NCBI RefSeq assembly: GCF_013280495.1
Contig: NZ_JABSSX010000007.1
Location: forward strand, 96,692 to 160,691
Source of the DNA: Brevibacterium permense
GTDB taxonomy: Bacteria > Actinomycetota > Actinomycetes > Actinomycetales > Brevibacteriaceae
Direction: 5' to 3'
DNA length: 64,000 bases
Within the stretch, counting starts at the first letter, position 1, and the number at the start of each line of letters is the position of its first letter. Positions 8,460 through 17,663 of this stretch are shown here, piece by piece. The notes beneath the pieces were generated by a model, which saw nothing but the letters and a program-made list of their open reading frames with translations, was not told where the DNA came from and did no database searches. The position numbers and the translations under genes are program-made.

Positions 8460-11207
8460 TCAGGAGTCTCCGCCGGCCGTTCCCGAGGTGCCGGCGTTGA
8501 CGTCGTTCAGACGATAACGTCGAGCCGCCTCGGCGGGAATGGATCCGTCGATCTCACCGCGCTTGGCGAGCAGCTGCAGGGTGCGCACGACCATCGAGTG
8601 CGCGTCGATCTTGAAGTGCCTGCGCGCGGCGGCACGGGTGTCGGAAAAGCCGAACCCGTCCGCGCCGAGGGTCGCGAAATCGTGGTCCAGGTACGGCCGG
8701 ATGAGGTCCGGCTGGGTGGAGTCGAAGTCGCTCGTGGCCACGATCGGACCGGGCTGGCCCTCCAGCTTCTGACGCACATACGGAACGCGGTCCGCGGACT
8801 CGTCGCCACCGTCGGCGGCGTTGAGTTCTGCGGCTTCGCATTCGAGACCGTCTCGGCGCAACTGGGCCCATGAGGTCACGGACCATACGGCGGCGTCGAC
8901 GCCCCAGTCGGCTGCGAGCAGGTCCCGGGCCTCGAGTGCCCAGGGCACGGCCACACCGGAGGCGAGCAGCTGCGCTTGCGGACGGTCGCCCGCAGCCGCC
9001 TCGGCGACGCGGTGGATGCCCTTGAGGATGCCCTCGACATCGACGTCCTCCGGTTCGGCGGGCTGGAGCATCGGTTCGTTGTACACGGTGAGGTAGTACA
9101 TGACGTTGCGCTCGTCCTCGCCGAGGTCGTGCTCTCCGTACATGCGATGCAGACCGTCGCGGACGATATGCCCGATCTCGTAGCCGAAGGCCGGATCGAA
9201 GACGCGCACGGCCGGGTTCGTGGCCGCGAGCACCGGGGAATGTCCGTCGGCGTGCTGCAGGCCCTCACCGGTCAGGGTCGTGCGGCCGGCGGTGGCGCCG
9301 ATGATGAACCCACGGGTCATCTGGTCGCCGGCAGCCCAGAAGGCGTCGCCGGTGCGCTGGAACCCGAACATCGAGTAGAACACGTAGATCGGGATCATCG
9401 GTTCGCCGTGGGTGGAGTACGCGGTTCCCGCAGCGGTGAATCCGGCCGCGGCACCGGCCTCGTTGATGCCCACGTGGAGGAGCTGCCCGCTCGTGGCTTC
9501 CTTGTACGAGAGGAACATCTCGCGGTCGACGGCGAGGTAGTTCTGCCCGTTCGGGTTATAGATCTTCGCGGTCGGGAAGAACGCGTCGATGCCGAAGGTG
9601 CGGGCCTCATCGGGGATGATGGGCACGATCCGCTCGCCCAGCCCCTTCTCACGCATGAGGTCCTTGAGCAGCCGGACGAAGGCCATCGTCGAGGCGGCCA
9701 TCTGCTGCCCCGAGCCCTTCTTCGTCTGCGAGAACGCCTTGTCGCTGGGCGCCGGCAGGGTGATCTTGTTGTGCTCGGGTTTGCGCGCCGGCAGGAATCC
9801 GCCGAGCTGGCGACGCCTGTCGAGCATGTACTGGATCGCGTCGTCATCCTTGCCGGGGTGGTAGTAGGGCACCGCGTACGGGTCCTCGTCGATGACCTTG
9901 TCGCTGATCGGGATGTCCATCCGATCGCGAAAGGCCTTGACGTCGTCGGCGGTGAACTTCTTCATCTGGTGCGTGGCGTTGCGGGACTCGAACGTCGTGC
10001 CCAGACCGTAGCCCTTGACGGTCTGCACGAGGATGACGGTCGGCTTGCCCTTGGTGTTCACGGCCTTCTGGTAGGCGGCGAAGACCTTGTGGTAGTCATG
10101 GCCGCCGCGCTTGAGGTTCCAGATTTCGTCGTCGGACAGGTGGTCGACGAGCCCCTTCGTCGCAGGGGTGCGGCCGAAGAAGTTGTCGCGGATGAATCCG
10201 CCGGATTCGGCCTTGAAGGTCTGGTAGTCACCGTCGAGGGTCTCGTTCATGATCTTCACGAGGTCGCCGGTGCGATCCTCGGCCAGCAGGTCGTCCCATT
10301 CGCGGCCCCACAGCACCTTGATGACGTCCCAGCCGGCGCCGGTGAAGGTCGCCTCGAGCTCCTGGACGATCTTCCCGTTTCCGCGCACCGGTCCGTCGAG
10401 ACGCTGGAGGTTGCAGTTGATGACGAAGGTGAGATTGTCCAGCCCTTCGTTCGCGGCCAGCTGCAGGGCGCCGCGCGATTCGGGTTCGTCCATCTCGCCG
10501 TCGCCGAGGAACGCCCACACCCGCTGGTCCGAGGTATCGGAGATGCCGCGGTTGTGGAGGTAGCGGTTCATCTGCGCCTGGTAGATCGCGTTGATCGGGC
10601 CCAGACCCATCGACACGGTCGGGAACTGCCAGAACTCCGGCATCAGCCGTGGGTGCGGATACGAGCTCAGTCCGTGCGGGGCGCGTGAGACCTCCTGCCG
10701 GAACCCGTCGAGGTCGGCCTCGGTCAGGCGGCCCTCGAGGAACGCCCTGGCGTACATTCCCGGTGAGGCATGGCCCTGGAAGAAGACCTGGTCGCCGCCG
10801 CCGGGATGGTCCTGACCACGGAAGAAGTTGTTGAATCCGATTTCGTAGAGCGTGGCGGCTCCGGCGTAGGTGGAGATGTGCCCGCCCACGGAGATCTCGG
10901 GCCGCTGCGCCCGATGGACGAGCATTGCGGCATTCCACCGCAGCCATCTGCGGAAGCGGCGCTCGACCTTCTCCTCGCCGGGATAGAACGGCTCCTGGTC
11001 AACGGGGATGGTGTTGACGTAGTCAGTGGTGGTGACCTTGGGCTGGGCAACGGAGTTCGTGGCCGCGCGTGCACGCAGCGCCTCCATGATCTCGGCCGCG
11101 CGCTGGGTTCCGCGCGCGCCGACGAGCCCTTCCCAGGACTCGATCCATTCATCGACCTCTTCGTCGACGCTTCCCCTCGGACTCGCCGAGGTTGTGTCCT
11201 GTGTCAT
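8460..11207 (-). CDS. aceE: Pyruvate dehydrogenase E1 component, homodimeric type
   Basis: AceE decarboxylates pyruvate with thiamine diphosphate and hands the acetyl group to the E2 lipoyl domain. The 915-residue product has the length of homodimeric E1. [11 protein letters not shown] at 234-244 followed by NCN at 264-266 forms the thiamine diphosphate/Mg motif, and [15 protein letters not shown] lies at 108-122. ATG with AAGGAAACC upstream. It is a single-gene unit inside the purine island: a hairpin separates it from the urate oxidase gene upstream and it converges on the IclR gene. No E2/E3 genes are adjacent, as is common in actinobacteria. Confidence 0.97.
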   Translation of the reverse strand: MTQDTTSASPRGSVDEEVDEWIESWEGLVGARGTQRAAEIMEALRARAATNSVAQPKVTTTDYVNTIPVDQEPFYPGEEKVERRFRRWLRWNAAMLVHRAQRPEISVGGHISTYAGAATLYEIGFNNFFRGQDHPGGGDQVFFQGHASPGMYARAFLEGRLTEADLDGFRQEVSRAPHGLSSYPHPRLMPEFWQFPTVSMGLGPINAIYQAQMNRYLHNRGISDTSDQRVWAFLGDGEMDEPESRGALQLAANEGLDNLTFVINCNLQRLDGPVRGNGKIVQELEATFTGAGWDVIKVLWGREWDDLLAEDRTGDLVKIMNETLDGDYQTFKAESGGFIRDNFFGRTPATKGLVDHLSDDEIWNLKRGGHDYHKVFAAYQKAVNTKGKPTVILVQTVKGYGLGTTFESRNATHQMKKFTADDVKAFRDRMDIPISDKVIDEDPYAVPYYHPGKDDDAIQYMLDRRRQLGGFLPARKPEHNKITLPAPSDKAFSQTKKGSGQQMAASTMAFVRLLKDLMREKGLGERIVPIIPDEARTFGIDAFFPTAKIYNPNGQNYLAVDREMFLSYKEATSGQLLHVGINEAGAAAGFTAAGTAYSTHGEPMIPIYVFYSMFGFQRTGDAFWAAGDQMTRGFIIGATAGRTTLTGEGLQHADGHSPVLAATNPAVRVFDPAFGYEIGHIVRDGLHRMYGEHDLGEDERNVMYYLTVYNEPMLQPAEPEDVDVEGILKGIHRVAEAAAGDRPQAQLLASGVAVPWALEARDLLAADWGVDAAVWSVTSWAQLRRDGLECEAAELNAADGGDESADRVPYVRQKLEGQPGPIVATSDFDSTQPDLIRPYLDHDFATLGADGFGFSDTRAAARRHFKIDAHSMVVRTLQLLAKRGEIDGSIPAEAARRYRLNDVNAGTSGTAGGDS

Positions 11208-11230
11208 ATCGGGGTTTCCTTCTCACGGGG

Positions 11231-11265
11231 TCCGGGCTCCCGGAACAGTACCCCGGGAGCCCGGA
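11231..11265. terminator. Hairpin between the urate oxidase gene and aceE
   Basis: CCGGGCTCCCGG (11232-11243) and CCGGGAGCCCGG (11253-11264) form a perfect 12-bp stem with a 9-base loop, extended by a T-A pair at 11231/11265. It lies after the uraD-uraH-uricase operon and before the aceE start on the minus strand. No clear T-run. Confidence 0.65.
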
Positions 11266-11302
11266 GATGGAAAGTCCTGTCTCAGCAGGTGATGTTCAGA
11301 TC

Positions 11303-12187
11303 TCAGCAGAAGCCGGCGACCTGTGCCCATGCATCCTTGTTCTCGTCGACGCCTTCACGGGTGAAGGCGGCTTCGATGAGGCCGTAGGGGCGGTCAGCGA
11401 CGATGAAGACCTCGTTCGGGTTCTCGAACCCGAAACGTTCGATGTCATAGAGGAAGTGGTGCTTGTTCGGGCAGGAGAAGCGGATCTCGTCGATCTCCGG
11501 CACCGCCTCGATGACCTTCTCGCCCATCTGGTACAGCGTGTGCTGCAGGGCGTGGGAAAAGTGATCGGTGAAGGAGTCGAGGATGATCTCCTTGACCTTG
11601 GTGTACACGGCTTCGAAGTCGAGGTCGGTGGTGTTGTAGATCCACCGGGTGGCGATATCTGTCGCGAGGATCCGATCCTGGGTCTCCGGCAGGGTCGTGT
11701 ACTTGTCCTTCGGGTAGCCGACGAAGCCCGACTCCGTGGTCTTGAGCACGGTGAGTCCGTTGAAGCCGGAGATCAGCGTGTCCTTGTCGCCGTCACGGGT
11801 GAAGACGACGGTGCGGACCTCGGGAGCGGACTTGTAGAACGAGTGCTTGTGGTCGTTGATCCGGTCCCAGCCGTATTCTTCGGCTTCCCAGCGTCCGCCG
11901 GTGACCCAGTCGAAACTCGATGTGAAATGGTCGGCCAGACCCATGAGGAACTGTTCGGGCGAGCTCACGCCCAGCTCCTTGGCCTTCGCGAAGACGGTGT
12001 TCTTCTGGGTGTCGGTGGCGACGACGTGCTCGTTGTCGCCCTCGGTGTGAGCGGTCTCGAAGTCGCCCCACAGCTGTGAAGTGACGTTCAGATCGCGGAT
12101 CTCGTGGCGGTCGGCGTCGCGGTAGACCCGCATGAGTCGGTTCTCCGCCTTGCCGTACTGGTTCGATGTCAGTCGGACCTTGCTCAT
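11303..12187 (-). CDS. Urate oxidase (uricase)
   Basis: Cofactor-free uricase oxidises urate to 5-hydroxyisourate, releasing H2O2. The 294-residue tunnelling-fold protein has NQYGKAENRLMRV at 9-21 (catalytic Lys13) and VVATDTQKNTVFA at 55-67 (Thr58 and Asp59 region), plus the C-terminal repeat with SCPNKHHFLYD. The frame is open far upstream, but ATG at 12187 is preceded by GGAGGAAGAAA and starts the homology. It is the third gene of a uraD-uraH-uricase unit on the minus strand, 155 bases after uraH; that gap shows nothing recognisable. Confidence 0.96.
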   Translation of the reverse strand: MSKVRLTSNQYGKAENRLMRVYRDADRHEIRDLNVTSQLWGDFETAHTEGDNEHVVATDTQKNTVFAKAKELGVSSPEQFLMGLADHFTSSFDWVTGGRWEAEEYGWDRINDHKHSFYKSAPEVRTVVFTRDGDKDTLISGFNGLTVLKTTESGFVGYPKDKYTTLPETQDRILATDIATRWIYNTTDLDFEAVYTKVKEIILDSFTDHFSHALQHTLYQMGEKVIEAVPEIDEIRFSCPNKHHFLYDIERFGFENPNEVFIVADRPYGLIEAAFTREGVDENKDAWAQVAGFC

Positions 12188-12342
12188 TTTCTTCCTCCAG
12201 TTCGTCGGCGTGCGCACCTGCACAAGCCGTGACCATTCGATTGGCGAGGCCTGCCGGCAGTTCCCGGTCGGCTTCGGCGGTTTGTTGAGGATGGAGATCC
12301 TGCAGGGGGCCTGCTTCCCCTGTGAGCGATTGTGGGCGCGGC

Positions 12343-12666
12343 TCAGCTGCCGCGGTAGGTGCTGTAGGCGAAGGGGCTGAGCAGCAGCGGGATGTGATAG
12401 TGCTCCTGCCCGGCCTGGACGGTGAAGTCGATGGTGACCACGGGGTGGAAGTGATCGATCTCGCGGGCAGCGAAGTAGTCGCCGGTGCCGAAGACGATCC
12501 GGTAGTCCCCCGGCTCGAGGTGGTCGGGGCCGAAGTCGGAGACTCGCCCGTTGTCGTCGGTGCGAGCCGAGACGATGACTTCGTCGCCGGAGTAGAGAGT
12601 GACCTCGAGGTCGGCGGCGGGGGTGCCGACCATGGAGTCGAGTGCATGGGCGGTGATGAAGCTCAT
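12343..12666 (-). CDS. uraH: 5-Hydroxyisourate hydrolase
   Basis: The transthyretin-related HIU hydrolase opens 5-hydroxyisourate to OHCU. The 107-residue product begins MSFITAHALD (catalytic His7) and ends in the diagnostic C-terminal tetrapeptide YRGS (104-107); FHPVVTIDF and HYHIPLLLSPFAYSTY are also conserved. Its ATG overlaps the uraD stop (ATGA, 12663-12666), giving translational coupling. No signal peptide, so cytoplasmic. Confidence 0.96.
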   Translation of the reverse strand: MSFITAHALDSMVGTPAADLEVTLYSGDEVIVSARTDDNGRVSDFGPDHLEPGDYRIVFGTGDYFAAREIDHFHPVVTIDFTVQAGQEHYHIPLLLSPFAYSTYRGS

Positions 12667-13154
12667 GAGAGGATCCCTTCGAGTCTGAGTTCGGCGATCT
12701 GGATGAGCTGCTGCCCGACCTCGGCGGTCTCATCCTTGGCTGTGTTGTCCATTCGGCGCTGCAGTTCGGACAGGATCTCCTCAGGGGTGCGACCGGCGGC
12801 GCGGATGAGGAAGACGCGGTCGAAGCGGTCTTCGTAGGCGGCGTTTCCGGCGGCCAGCTGGGACTGCACATCGGCTTCCAGGGTGCCGAGTCCGGCCTGT
12901 TCACGGCTCGAGTGGGCCGCCTCGGCGCTATCGCCCTTCGCCTTCTCACCGATGCGCGGATGATGGGACATCGCCGCGTCGATCTCGGCGGTGGTCAGCG
13001 GTGCGGCGGCGCTGGACGCCGCCTTGGCGGAGTCGAGGTCGGCCAGGGGGCGGGCGTCGACGATCGCGTCGATCCACCGGTCGACGTCGAGGCAGGGACG
13101 CAGAATTCCGCGGGCATCATCGGCTGGGAGTCGGTTGAACTCGGCCAGGTCCAC
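12663..13154 (-). CDS. uraD: 2-Oxo-4-hydroxy-4-carboxy-5-ureidoimidazoline (OHCU) decarboxylase
   Basis: UraD converts OHCU to (S)-allantoin. The 163-residue protein shows HHPRIGEKAKG (64-74), SREQAGL (83-89) and YEDRFDRVFLIRAAGR (107-122), all conserved in the family. I chose the GTG at 13154 because AGGAGGT precedes it at ideal spacing and the family N-terminus (DLAEFNRLP) begins there; a longer ATG form would add 20 unrelated residues. First gene of the urate operon, divergent from the glycerate kinase gene with an operator-like site between them. Confidence 0.94.
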   Translation of the reverse strand: MDLAEFNRLPADDARGILRPCLDVDRWIDAIVDARPLADLDSAKAASSAAAPLTTAEIDAAMSHHPRIGEKAKGDSAEAAHSSREQAGLGTLEADVQSQLAAGNAAYEDRFDRVFLIRAAGRTPEEILSELQRRMDNTAKDETAEVGQQLIQIAELRLEGILS

Positions 13155-13280
13155 GGCGACCTCCTTGGCAGGCGCTGAATGACTTTCACCGTTCGGAATA
13201 CCATTTCCGAACAACTGCTCCGAGTCTGCTGGGCGTCATCGGCAATGTCAAATTGCTCACACATTTTTGTGGAAACTTTC

Positions 13281-13294
13281 TTCCGTATGGTGGA
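13281..13294. promoter_or_regulatory. Putative IclR-type operator, site B
   Basis: TTCCGTATGGTGGA lies in the divergent region between uraD and the glycerate kinase gene, 60 bases before the latter. It matches site A at 12 of 14 bases. A nearby GTGGAAA...TTTC stretch at 13269-13280 may be an additional half-site. Confidence 0.55.
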
Positions 13295-13353
13295 TACTGT
13301 TCGTGTGGCAACCGCCGCACACCCGGCCATCGACGATGAGGTTGAATGAGTGC

Positions 13354-14547
13354 ATGAGCCTGACAACGACAGATCAGACCCCGTCAATCGTCTGCGCCCC
13401 TGACTCATTCAAGGGCTCGGCCTCCGCTCCCGCCGCCGCGGCCGCCATGGCCCGCGGAGCTCGGGCGGTCTTCCCCGGCGCACGAGTCACCGAACTGCCC
13501 TTCGCCGACGGCGGGGAGGGCACGCTCGACGCCCTGCTCGCCGTCTGGGGAACCCGGCCGCGCACTGTGGACACGGTCGATGCCCTGGGCAGGACCACCT
13601 CGGCGGACTTCGGCCTCTCCCCCGACGGAAAGACCGCGGTCATCGAGGCGGCCCAAGCCAATGGCCTGCCGCAGGTCTCGGACGTGGAGCTGCAGCCCGA
13701 ACGCGCCGATACCTACGGCGTCGGGCTCATCGCGGCCGCGGCACTCGACCTCGGCGTCGAGGAGATCCTGCTGTGCATCGGCGGCTCGGCGAGCACGGAC
13801 GGCGGAACCGGAATACTGGCCGCCCTCGGCGCACGCTTCACCGACGTTGCAGGTCAGCCGGTCACACCGGGCGGAGGCGGCCTGGCCGCGATCGCTGCGG
13901 TGGACACTTCGGGGCTGGACCGGCGGGCGACGGCCGTGCGGTGGCGCATCGCCGTCGATGTCGACAATCCGCTCACCGGGCCCCGCGGGGCCGCCGCTGT
14001 CTTCGGTCCGCAGAAGGGGGCGGACGCGGACTCGGTAGCCGTGCTCGATTCCGGGCTGGGTCATTTGGCCGAGGTGCTCACCGGCACCTCTGCCGAGGCG
14101 AAGGATCTGGCGGCGACTCCGGGGTTCGGGGCCGCCGGCGGGATTCCGCTGGCGCTGACGACGCTGCTCGGCGCCGAGGTGGTTCCCGGATCGACGATGG
14201 TCGCCGAGGCTGTGGGCCTGTCCGAGGCGCTGGCCGAGGCCGACTTTGTGCTCACGGGAGAGGGGTCCTTCGATTCCCAATCCTTGGGCGGGAAGGTCGT
14301 CGCGGCCGTACGGGACCACGCCCCCGCCTCGGCGAGGGTGATCGTCATCGCCGGTCGGGTCGGCCTGTCCGCCGCGGAGTGCTGGGAGGCCGGGATCACG
14401 GCGGCGCTGTCGATCGCACCGGGACCCGCGGACCTGGCCACCCTGTCCGAGCGCGCCGAAGCGCTCATCGAGGACACGGCCGCGCAGGCGTGTGCACTCA
14501 ACTCGCCGCCGAACACACCATTTCAACGACGAAAGGACGCACCATGA
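13354..14547 (+). CDS. Glycerate kinase
   Basis: Phosphorylates D-glycerate, the end product of the glyoxylate carboligase route, to feed glycolysis. The 397-residue protein is a typical GarK/GlxK-type kinase: CAPDSFKGSASA near the N-terminus, PFADGGEGTLDAL, GGSASTDGGTGILAALGARF and LTGEGSFDSQSLGGKV are family blocks. The frame extends upstream, but MSLTTTDQ is the best start. The TGA stop overlaps the peroxiredoxin ATG (14544-14547). It is divergent from the urate operon and shares its putative operator, which fits a common ureide signal. Confidence 0.93.
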   Translation: MSLTTTDQTPSIVCAPDSFKGSASAPAAAAAMARGARAVFPGARVTELPFADGGEGTLDALLAVWGTRPRTVDTVDALGRTTSADFGLSPDGKTAVIEAAQANGLPQVSDVELQPERADTYGVGLIAAAALDLGVEEILLCIGGSASTDGGTGILAALGARFTDVAGQPVTPGGGGLAAIAAVDTSGLDRRATAVRWRIAVDVDNPLTGPRGAAAVFGPQKGADADSVAVLDSGLGHLAEVLTGTSAEAKDLAATPGFGAAGGIPLALTTLLGAEVVPGSTMVAEAVGLSEALAEADFVLTGEGSFDSQSLGGKVVAAVRDHAPASARVIVIAGRVGLSAAECWEAGITAALSIAPGPADLATLSERAEALIEDTAAQACALNSPPNTPFQRRKDAP

Positions 14548-15023
14548 CCACGACCAATCAGACTCAGCTCACCGTCGGAGACATCGCTCCCGACTTCACG
14601 CTCACCGACGCCGAGGGACGGACCGTGTCGAAGGACGACTTCGCCGGCCGCAGCGCCATCCTCTACTTCTACCCGAAGGCGGCATCGCCGGGCTGCACGA
14701 CGGAGGCCTGCGATTTCCGGGACAATCTCTCTGCCCTGGCGGCCGCCGGCTTCGAGGTCCTCGGAGTCTCCCCCGACGACACCGAATCGCTCAAGGAATT
14801 CGCCGCTGAGGAAGGCCTGACGTTCTCGCTGCTCTCCGACCCCGGTGCGGCGGTGGCGAAGGCTTACGGCAGCTACGGGCAGAAGACGATCGGGGAGCAC
14901 ACGTTCCAGGGAACCCAGCGCTCGACCTTCGTCATCGGCGCCGACGGCACGCTCACTCACGCCGAGTACAACGTCGACGCCCGCGGCCACGTCGCCCGCC
15001 TCCGCACCCAACTCCTCCCCTAA
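14544..15023 (+). CDS. bcp: Thioredoxin-dependent peroxiredoxin, BCP/PrxQ type
   Basis: Reduces H2O2 and organic peroxides with thioredoxin. The 159-residue protein has GDIAPDFTLTDAEG (12-25) and PGCTTEACDFRD (49-60) with peroxidatic Cys51 and resolving Cys56 five residues apart, the BCP pattern. The ATG overlaps the glycerate kinase stop, so it is translationally coupled. Co-expression would put a peroxide scavenger under ureide control, next to uricase and xanthine dehydrogenase, which can produce H2O2 (inference). The TAA stop is followed after 3 bases by the 56-bp palindromic repeat. Confidence 0.94.
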   Translation: MTTTNQTQLTVGDIAPDFTLTDAEGRTVSKDDFAGRSAILYFYPKAASPGCTTEACDFRDNLSALAAAGFEVLGVSPDDTESLKEFAAEEGLTFSLLSDPGAAVAKAYGSYGQKTIGEHTFQGTQRSTFVIGADGTLTHAEYNVDARGHVARLRTQLLP

Positions 15024-15026
15024 TTG

Positions 15027-15082
15027 CTACCTGACGGCGGCTCAGCAACCTCGCGCGAGGTTGCTGAGCCGCCGTCGGGTAG
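15027..15082. repeat. 56-bp palindromic element, copy 1
   Basis: Starts CTACCTGACGGCGGCTCAGC and ends with its complement; the arms are about 24 bp with a CGCGCG-type centre and one G-T pair. It begins 3 bases after the bcp TAA, with flank TAATTG on the left and TTCGGGG on the right. Three further copies of identical length are at 16169, 21479 and 58470. It may act as a terminator for bcp and for the convergent nuclease gene. Confidence 0.85.
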
Positions 15083-15094
15083 TTCGGGGCGGGA

Positions 15095-16084
15095 TCATCC
15101 GGTGCGCAGACGCGCGGCGAGGATGCCCAGGATCCGTTCGAACGGCGCCGTGCGGAACAGATCGCCGAAGGTCAGACGGATGATCTTGTACCCCCTGGCT
15201 TCGAGCGCGGCTTCGCGAGCCTTCTCTGCAGCGAGACTCTCACGAGTCGAACGCCCCTCCATCGTGTATTTCTCCAGCCCATCGATCTCGATGATGAGTC
15301 GGGCATCGTGGTTGCAGAAGTCGACGCGGGCGATGACTTCGCCGAGGTGGCCGAAGAACTCCACCTGCGGTTCGAAACCAGTAATTCCGTGTTCGAAGAA
15401 GCGCACCGCCGCGATCGACTCCGAAGGGGCCTCCCGCCGCCCGTCGGCGAGGTCGAGGGCACGCAGCACTGCCGCGTCCCGGCGGGATTCGGGGCATTCG
15501 GCCAGCACCGCCTCGATGCGAAAACGCGTAGTGCGGCCCCGACGGATCACTTCGTCGAACATCGGCACAGACACGTCCGGTGGGTAGTCACGGGCGATGT
15601 CGATGAGCGTGCGCTCCATCGTCGTCACCGCATAGATGCCGACCATCTTCCGATGCGCCGACGGCACCTCGCGATTGCGCACGTAGAGGTGCCGGTACTT
15701 GCGACTGACGTTCGGCCGGAACACCTCCACCCTCGTCTCGGCCGGATAGGCGAGCGGGAGGCCGTGGACGAGCGCCGCTGACAGATGCGAGAAGACTTCT
15801 CGTCCCTTCGTCACCCGCCACCTGCCGGATGCGGTGTGGATCTTCTCCGCACGCGTGCGGATGAGGACCCTCAGGGGTTCGATCTCGTCGCGCATATCGC
15901 CTTGGTGGCCGAACTCCTCGAAGTCCGCTTCACTCAGGGCCGCCCAGATGGTTTCGTGTCGTGCGTCGTCGCACGATCCGGTCGCCACATAGCGTCCGCG
16001 GGCGATGCGCGTGAGGCAGCATCGCTCTCCGCGCCTGATTTCATCCTTGGTGAAACCCAAGCGGTAGAGCTTCTCAGTTGTCAT
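15095..16084 (-). CDS. AbiEi-like N-terminal domain fused to DUF559-type nuclease fold
   Basis: A 329-residue protein. The N-terminus (about 1-40, LYRLGFTKDEIRRGERCCLTRIARGRYVA) resembles the AbiEi antitoxin-type winged helix. The C-terminus has the PD-(D/E)xK pattern of DUF559/Vsr-like proteins: EVIARVDFCNHDARLIIEIDG at about 249-269, then YKIIRLTFGDL. No toxin partner lies next to it. The ATG at 16084 has no ribosome-binding site, and TATGTATCT just upstream could be a -10 box giving a leaderless message. The gene is bracketed by inverted copies of the 56-bp element. Function (phage defence, DNA repair or domesticated antitoxin) is unknown. Confidence 0.75.
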   Translation of the reverse strand: MTTEKLYRLGFTKDEIRRGERCCLTRIARGRYVATGSCDDARHETIWAALSEADFEEFGHQGDMRDEIEPLRVLIRTRAEKIHTASGRWRVTKGREVFSHLSAALVHGLPLAYPAETRVEVFRPNVSRKYRHLYVRNREVPSAHRKMVGIYAVTTMERTLIDIARDYPPDVSVPMFDEVIRRGRTTRFRIEAVLAECPESRRDAAVLRALDLADGRREAPSESIAAVRFFEHGITGFEPQVEFFGHLGEVIARVDFCNHDARLIIEIDGLEKYTMEGRSTRESLAAEKAREAALEARGYKIIRLTFGDLFRTAPFERILGILAARLRTG

Positions 16085-16168
16085 ACACAGATACATAACA
16101 CCAAATTGCATCGTCTCGCACCAAAAGACAATAGACGAGTGCAATCTGTGGATAACTTCTCCCCAGAA

Positions 16169-16224
16169 CTACCTGACGGCGGCCCAGCAACCACGCGCGG
16201 GGTTGCTGGGCCGCCGTCAGGTAG
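16169..16224. repeat. 56-bp palindromic element, copy 2 (reverse orientation)
   Basis: CTACCTGACGGCGGCCCAGC... to its complement, a near-perfect palindrome with about 24-bp arms. The flanks are reversed relative to copy 1: CCCCAGAA on the left and CAATTGG on the right. It starts 7 bases after the allB stop read on the minus strand, so it is again placed just past a stop codon. Confidence 0.85.
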
Positions 16225-16231
16225 CAATTGG

Positions 16232-17587
16232 TCAGCGGGCGGTGAGGAGGCGGCCGGCGGGGGCCTCGAAGTCGACCGGGGCGCCGCGCAGCACCGTCTG
16301 CGTGACCCGGCCGCGGACGGTGCGAGTGTCGTACGCGCTGATCTGATTGCGATGCCAGAGCTCCGTAGCCCGCACTGTCCACTCCTCGTCGGGGGCGAAG
16401 ACGGCGAAGTCCGCGTCATTGCCCTCGGCGATCGTTCCCTTGCCTTCGACCCGCGCCACGGCCGCCGGTGCCGCGGACATCCAGCGGACCACCTCGGCGA
16501 GCTCGATTCCGCGCTTCGCGGCTTCGGTCCACACGAGCGAGAGCCCCAGCTGCAGCGAAGAGATCCCACCCCACGCCGCACCGAAATCACCGGTGTCGAG
16601 CAGCTTGAGCTCGGCCGTCGAGGGCGAATGGTCGGAGACGATGCAGTCGATCGTGCCGTCGATGAGCCCCTGCCACAGCGCCTCCCGGTTCGATTCCTCA
16701 CGGATCGGCGGGCAGCATTTGTGCGTCGTCGCCCCGTCCGGGATCTCCTCGGCGGTGAAGACGAGGTAGTGCGGGCAGGTCTCGACAGTCAGCTTGATGC
16801 CCTCGGCCTTGGCCGCGGCGATCTGGTCGAGCGCATCGGCCGAGGACAGGTGCAGAATGTGCGCCCGGGCCCCGGTCTCCCGGGCGGCGTCGATGACCCG
16901 GGCGATCGCGACGTTCTCGGCCTCGCGGGGGCGCGTGGCGAGGAAGTCGGCGAACTTCGGACCCGAGTTCTTCGGCGCCGACGTCATCACCTCGTGGTCC
17001 TCGGCGTGGACGATGAGCAGTCCGTCGAAGGAGGCGATCTCGGCCATATCCGCCTTCATCTCGGCCGGTTCGAGCGGCGGGAACTCCTCGACGCCGGAGT
17101 CCTCGAGGAAGCATTTGAAGCCGTAGACGCCGGCCTCATGCAGGGGCCGCAGATCCGCAGTGTTGCCGGGGATCGCCCCGCCCCAGAAGCCGACGTCGAC
17201 GAAGGCCTTGGGACCTGCGACCTCGCGTTTCGTCTCCAAGGCTGCGACGTTGACCGTCGGCGGCAGCGAGTTCAGCGGCATGTCGACGATCGTCGTCACT
17301 CCCCCGGCCGCAGCTGCGCGGGTGGCGCTGGCGAAGCCCTCCCACTCGGCGCGACCGGGATCGTTGACGTGGACGTGGGAGTCGACGAGACCGGGCAGCA
17401 GCACCCGATCATCCCCGACCTCGATGACTTTCACCTCCGCCGAGGCGGCCGCGTCCAGATCCTGTCCACCGCGGGCGATCTCGGCGATCTTCCCATCCCT
17501 GACCCCGATCGTCACCGGTTCGATACCCTCGGGCAGCAGAGCCTTCTCGGCACGGATGATCAGGTCGAAGTCGGCGTCGTTGCTCAA
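16232..17587 (-). CDS. allB: Allantoinase
   Basis: Hydrolyses (S)-allantoin to allantoate. The 451-residue cyclic amidohydrolase has HVHVNDPGR (His71, His73), GFKCFLEDSG (Lys158, the carboxylated bridging lysine), VHAEDH (His194), ILHLSSA and SDHSPS for the binuclear metal centre. It starts with TTG directly after GGAGGAAAA. 148 bases separate it from gcl upstream, so it may have its own promoter; that gap contains the palindrome CGGTATACCG and a 21-bp tandem repeat. It is followed by the 56-bp element. Confidence 0.95.
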   Translation of the reverse strand: MSNDADFDLIIRAEKALLPEGIEPVTIGVRDGKIAEIARGGQDLDAAASAEVKVIEVGDDRVLLPGLVDSHVHVNDPGRAEWEGFASATRAAAAGGVTTIVDMPLNSLPPTVNVAALETKREVAGPKAFVDVGFWGGAIPGNTADLRPLHEAGVYGFKCFLEDSGVEEFPPLEPAEMKADMAEIASFDGLLIVHAEDHEVMTSAPKNSGPKFADFLATRPREAENVAIARVIDAARETGARAHILHLSSADALDQIAAAKAEGIKLTVETCPHYLVFTAEEIPDGATTHKCCPPIREESNREALWQGLIDGTIDCIVSDHSPSTAELKLLDTGDFGAAWGGISSLQLGLSLVWTEAAKRGIELAEVVRWMSAAPAAVARVEGKGTIAEGNDADFAVFAPDEEWTVRATELWHRNQISAYDTRTVRGRVTQTVLRGAPVDFEAPAGRLLTAR

Positions 17588-17634
17588 TTTTCCTCCTCGG
17601 TCGCCCGCCCCTGGGGGCCGGTGGATGCAGTTTC

Positions 17635-17644
17635 GGTATACCGT
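17635..17644. promoter_or_regulatory. Perfect palindrome upstream of allB
   Basis: CGGTATACCG, about 48 bases before the allB start, inside TTTCGGTATACCGTTC. It could be an operator; it differs from the TTCC-N7-GGA sites, so a different regulator is possible. Confidence 0.35.
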
Positions 17645-17663
17645 TCTAGCCTACTCGCCTCGG

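Noticed and set aside
8976..10688. 570-residue open frame opposite aceE
   Set aside because: It is an antisense shadow of aceE; the translation is Arg/Val/Glu-rich without domains, as are similar long frames at 24579-26081, 25910-27277, 41527-43338 and 43125-44777.
11303..12949. 548-residue form of urate oxidase
   Set aside because: The frame is open upstream, but the uricase homology and a strong ribosome-binding site begin at 12187; the upstream part is a shadow of uraH and uraD.
13773..15023. 416-residue frame ending at the bcp stop
   Set aside because: Only the last 159 codons are a real protein; the rest is an out-of-frame reading of glycerate kinase.
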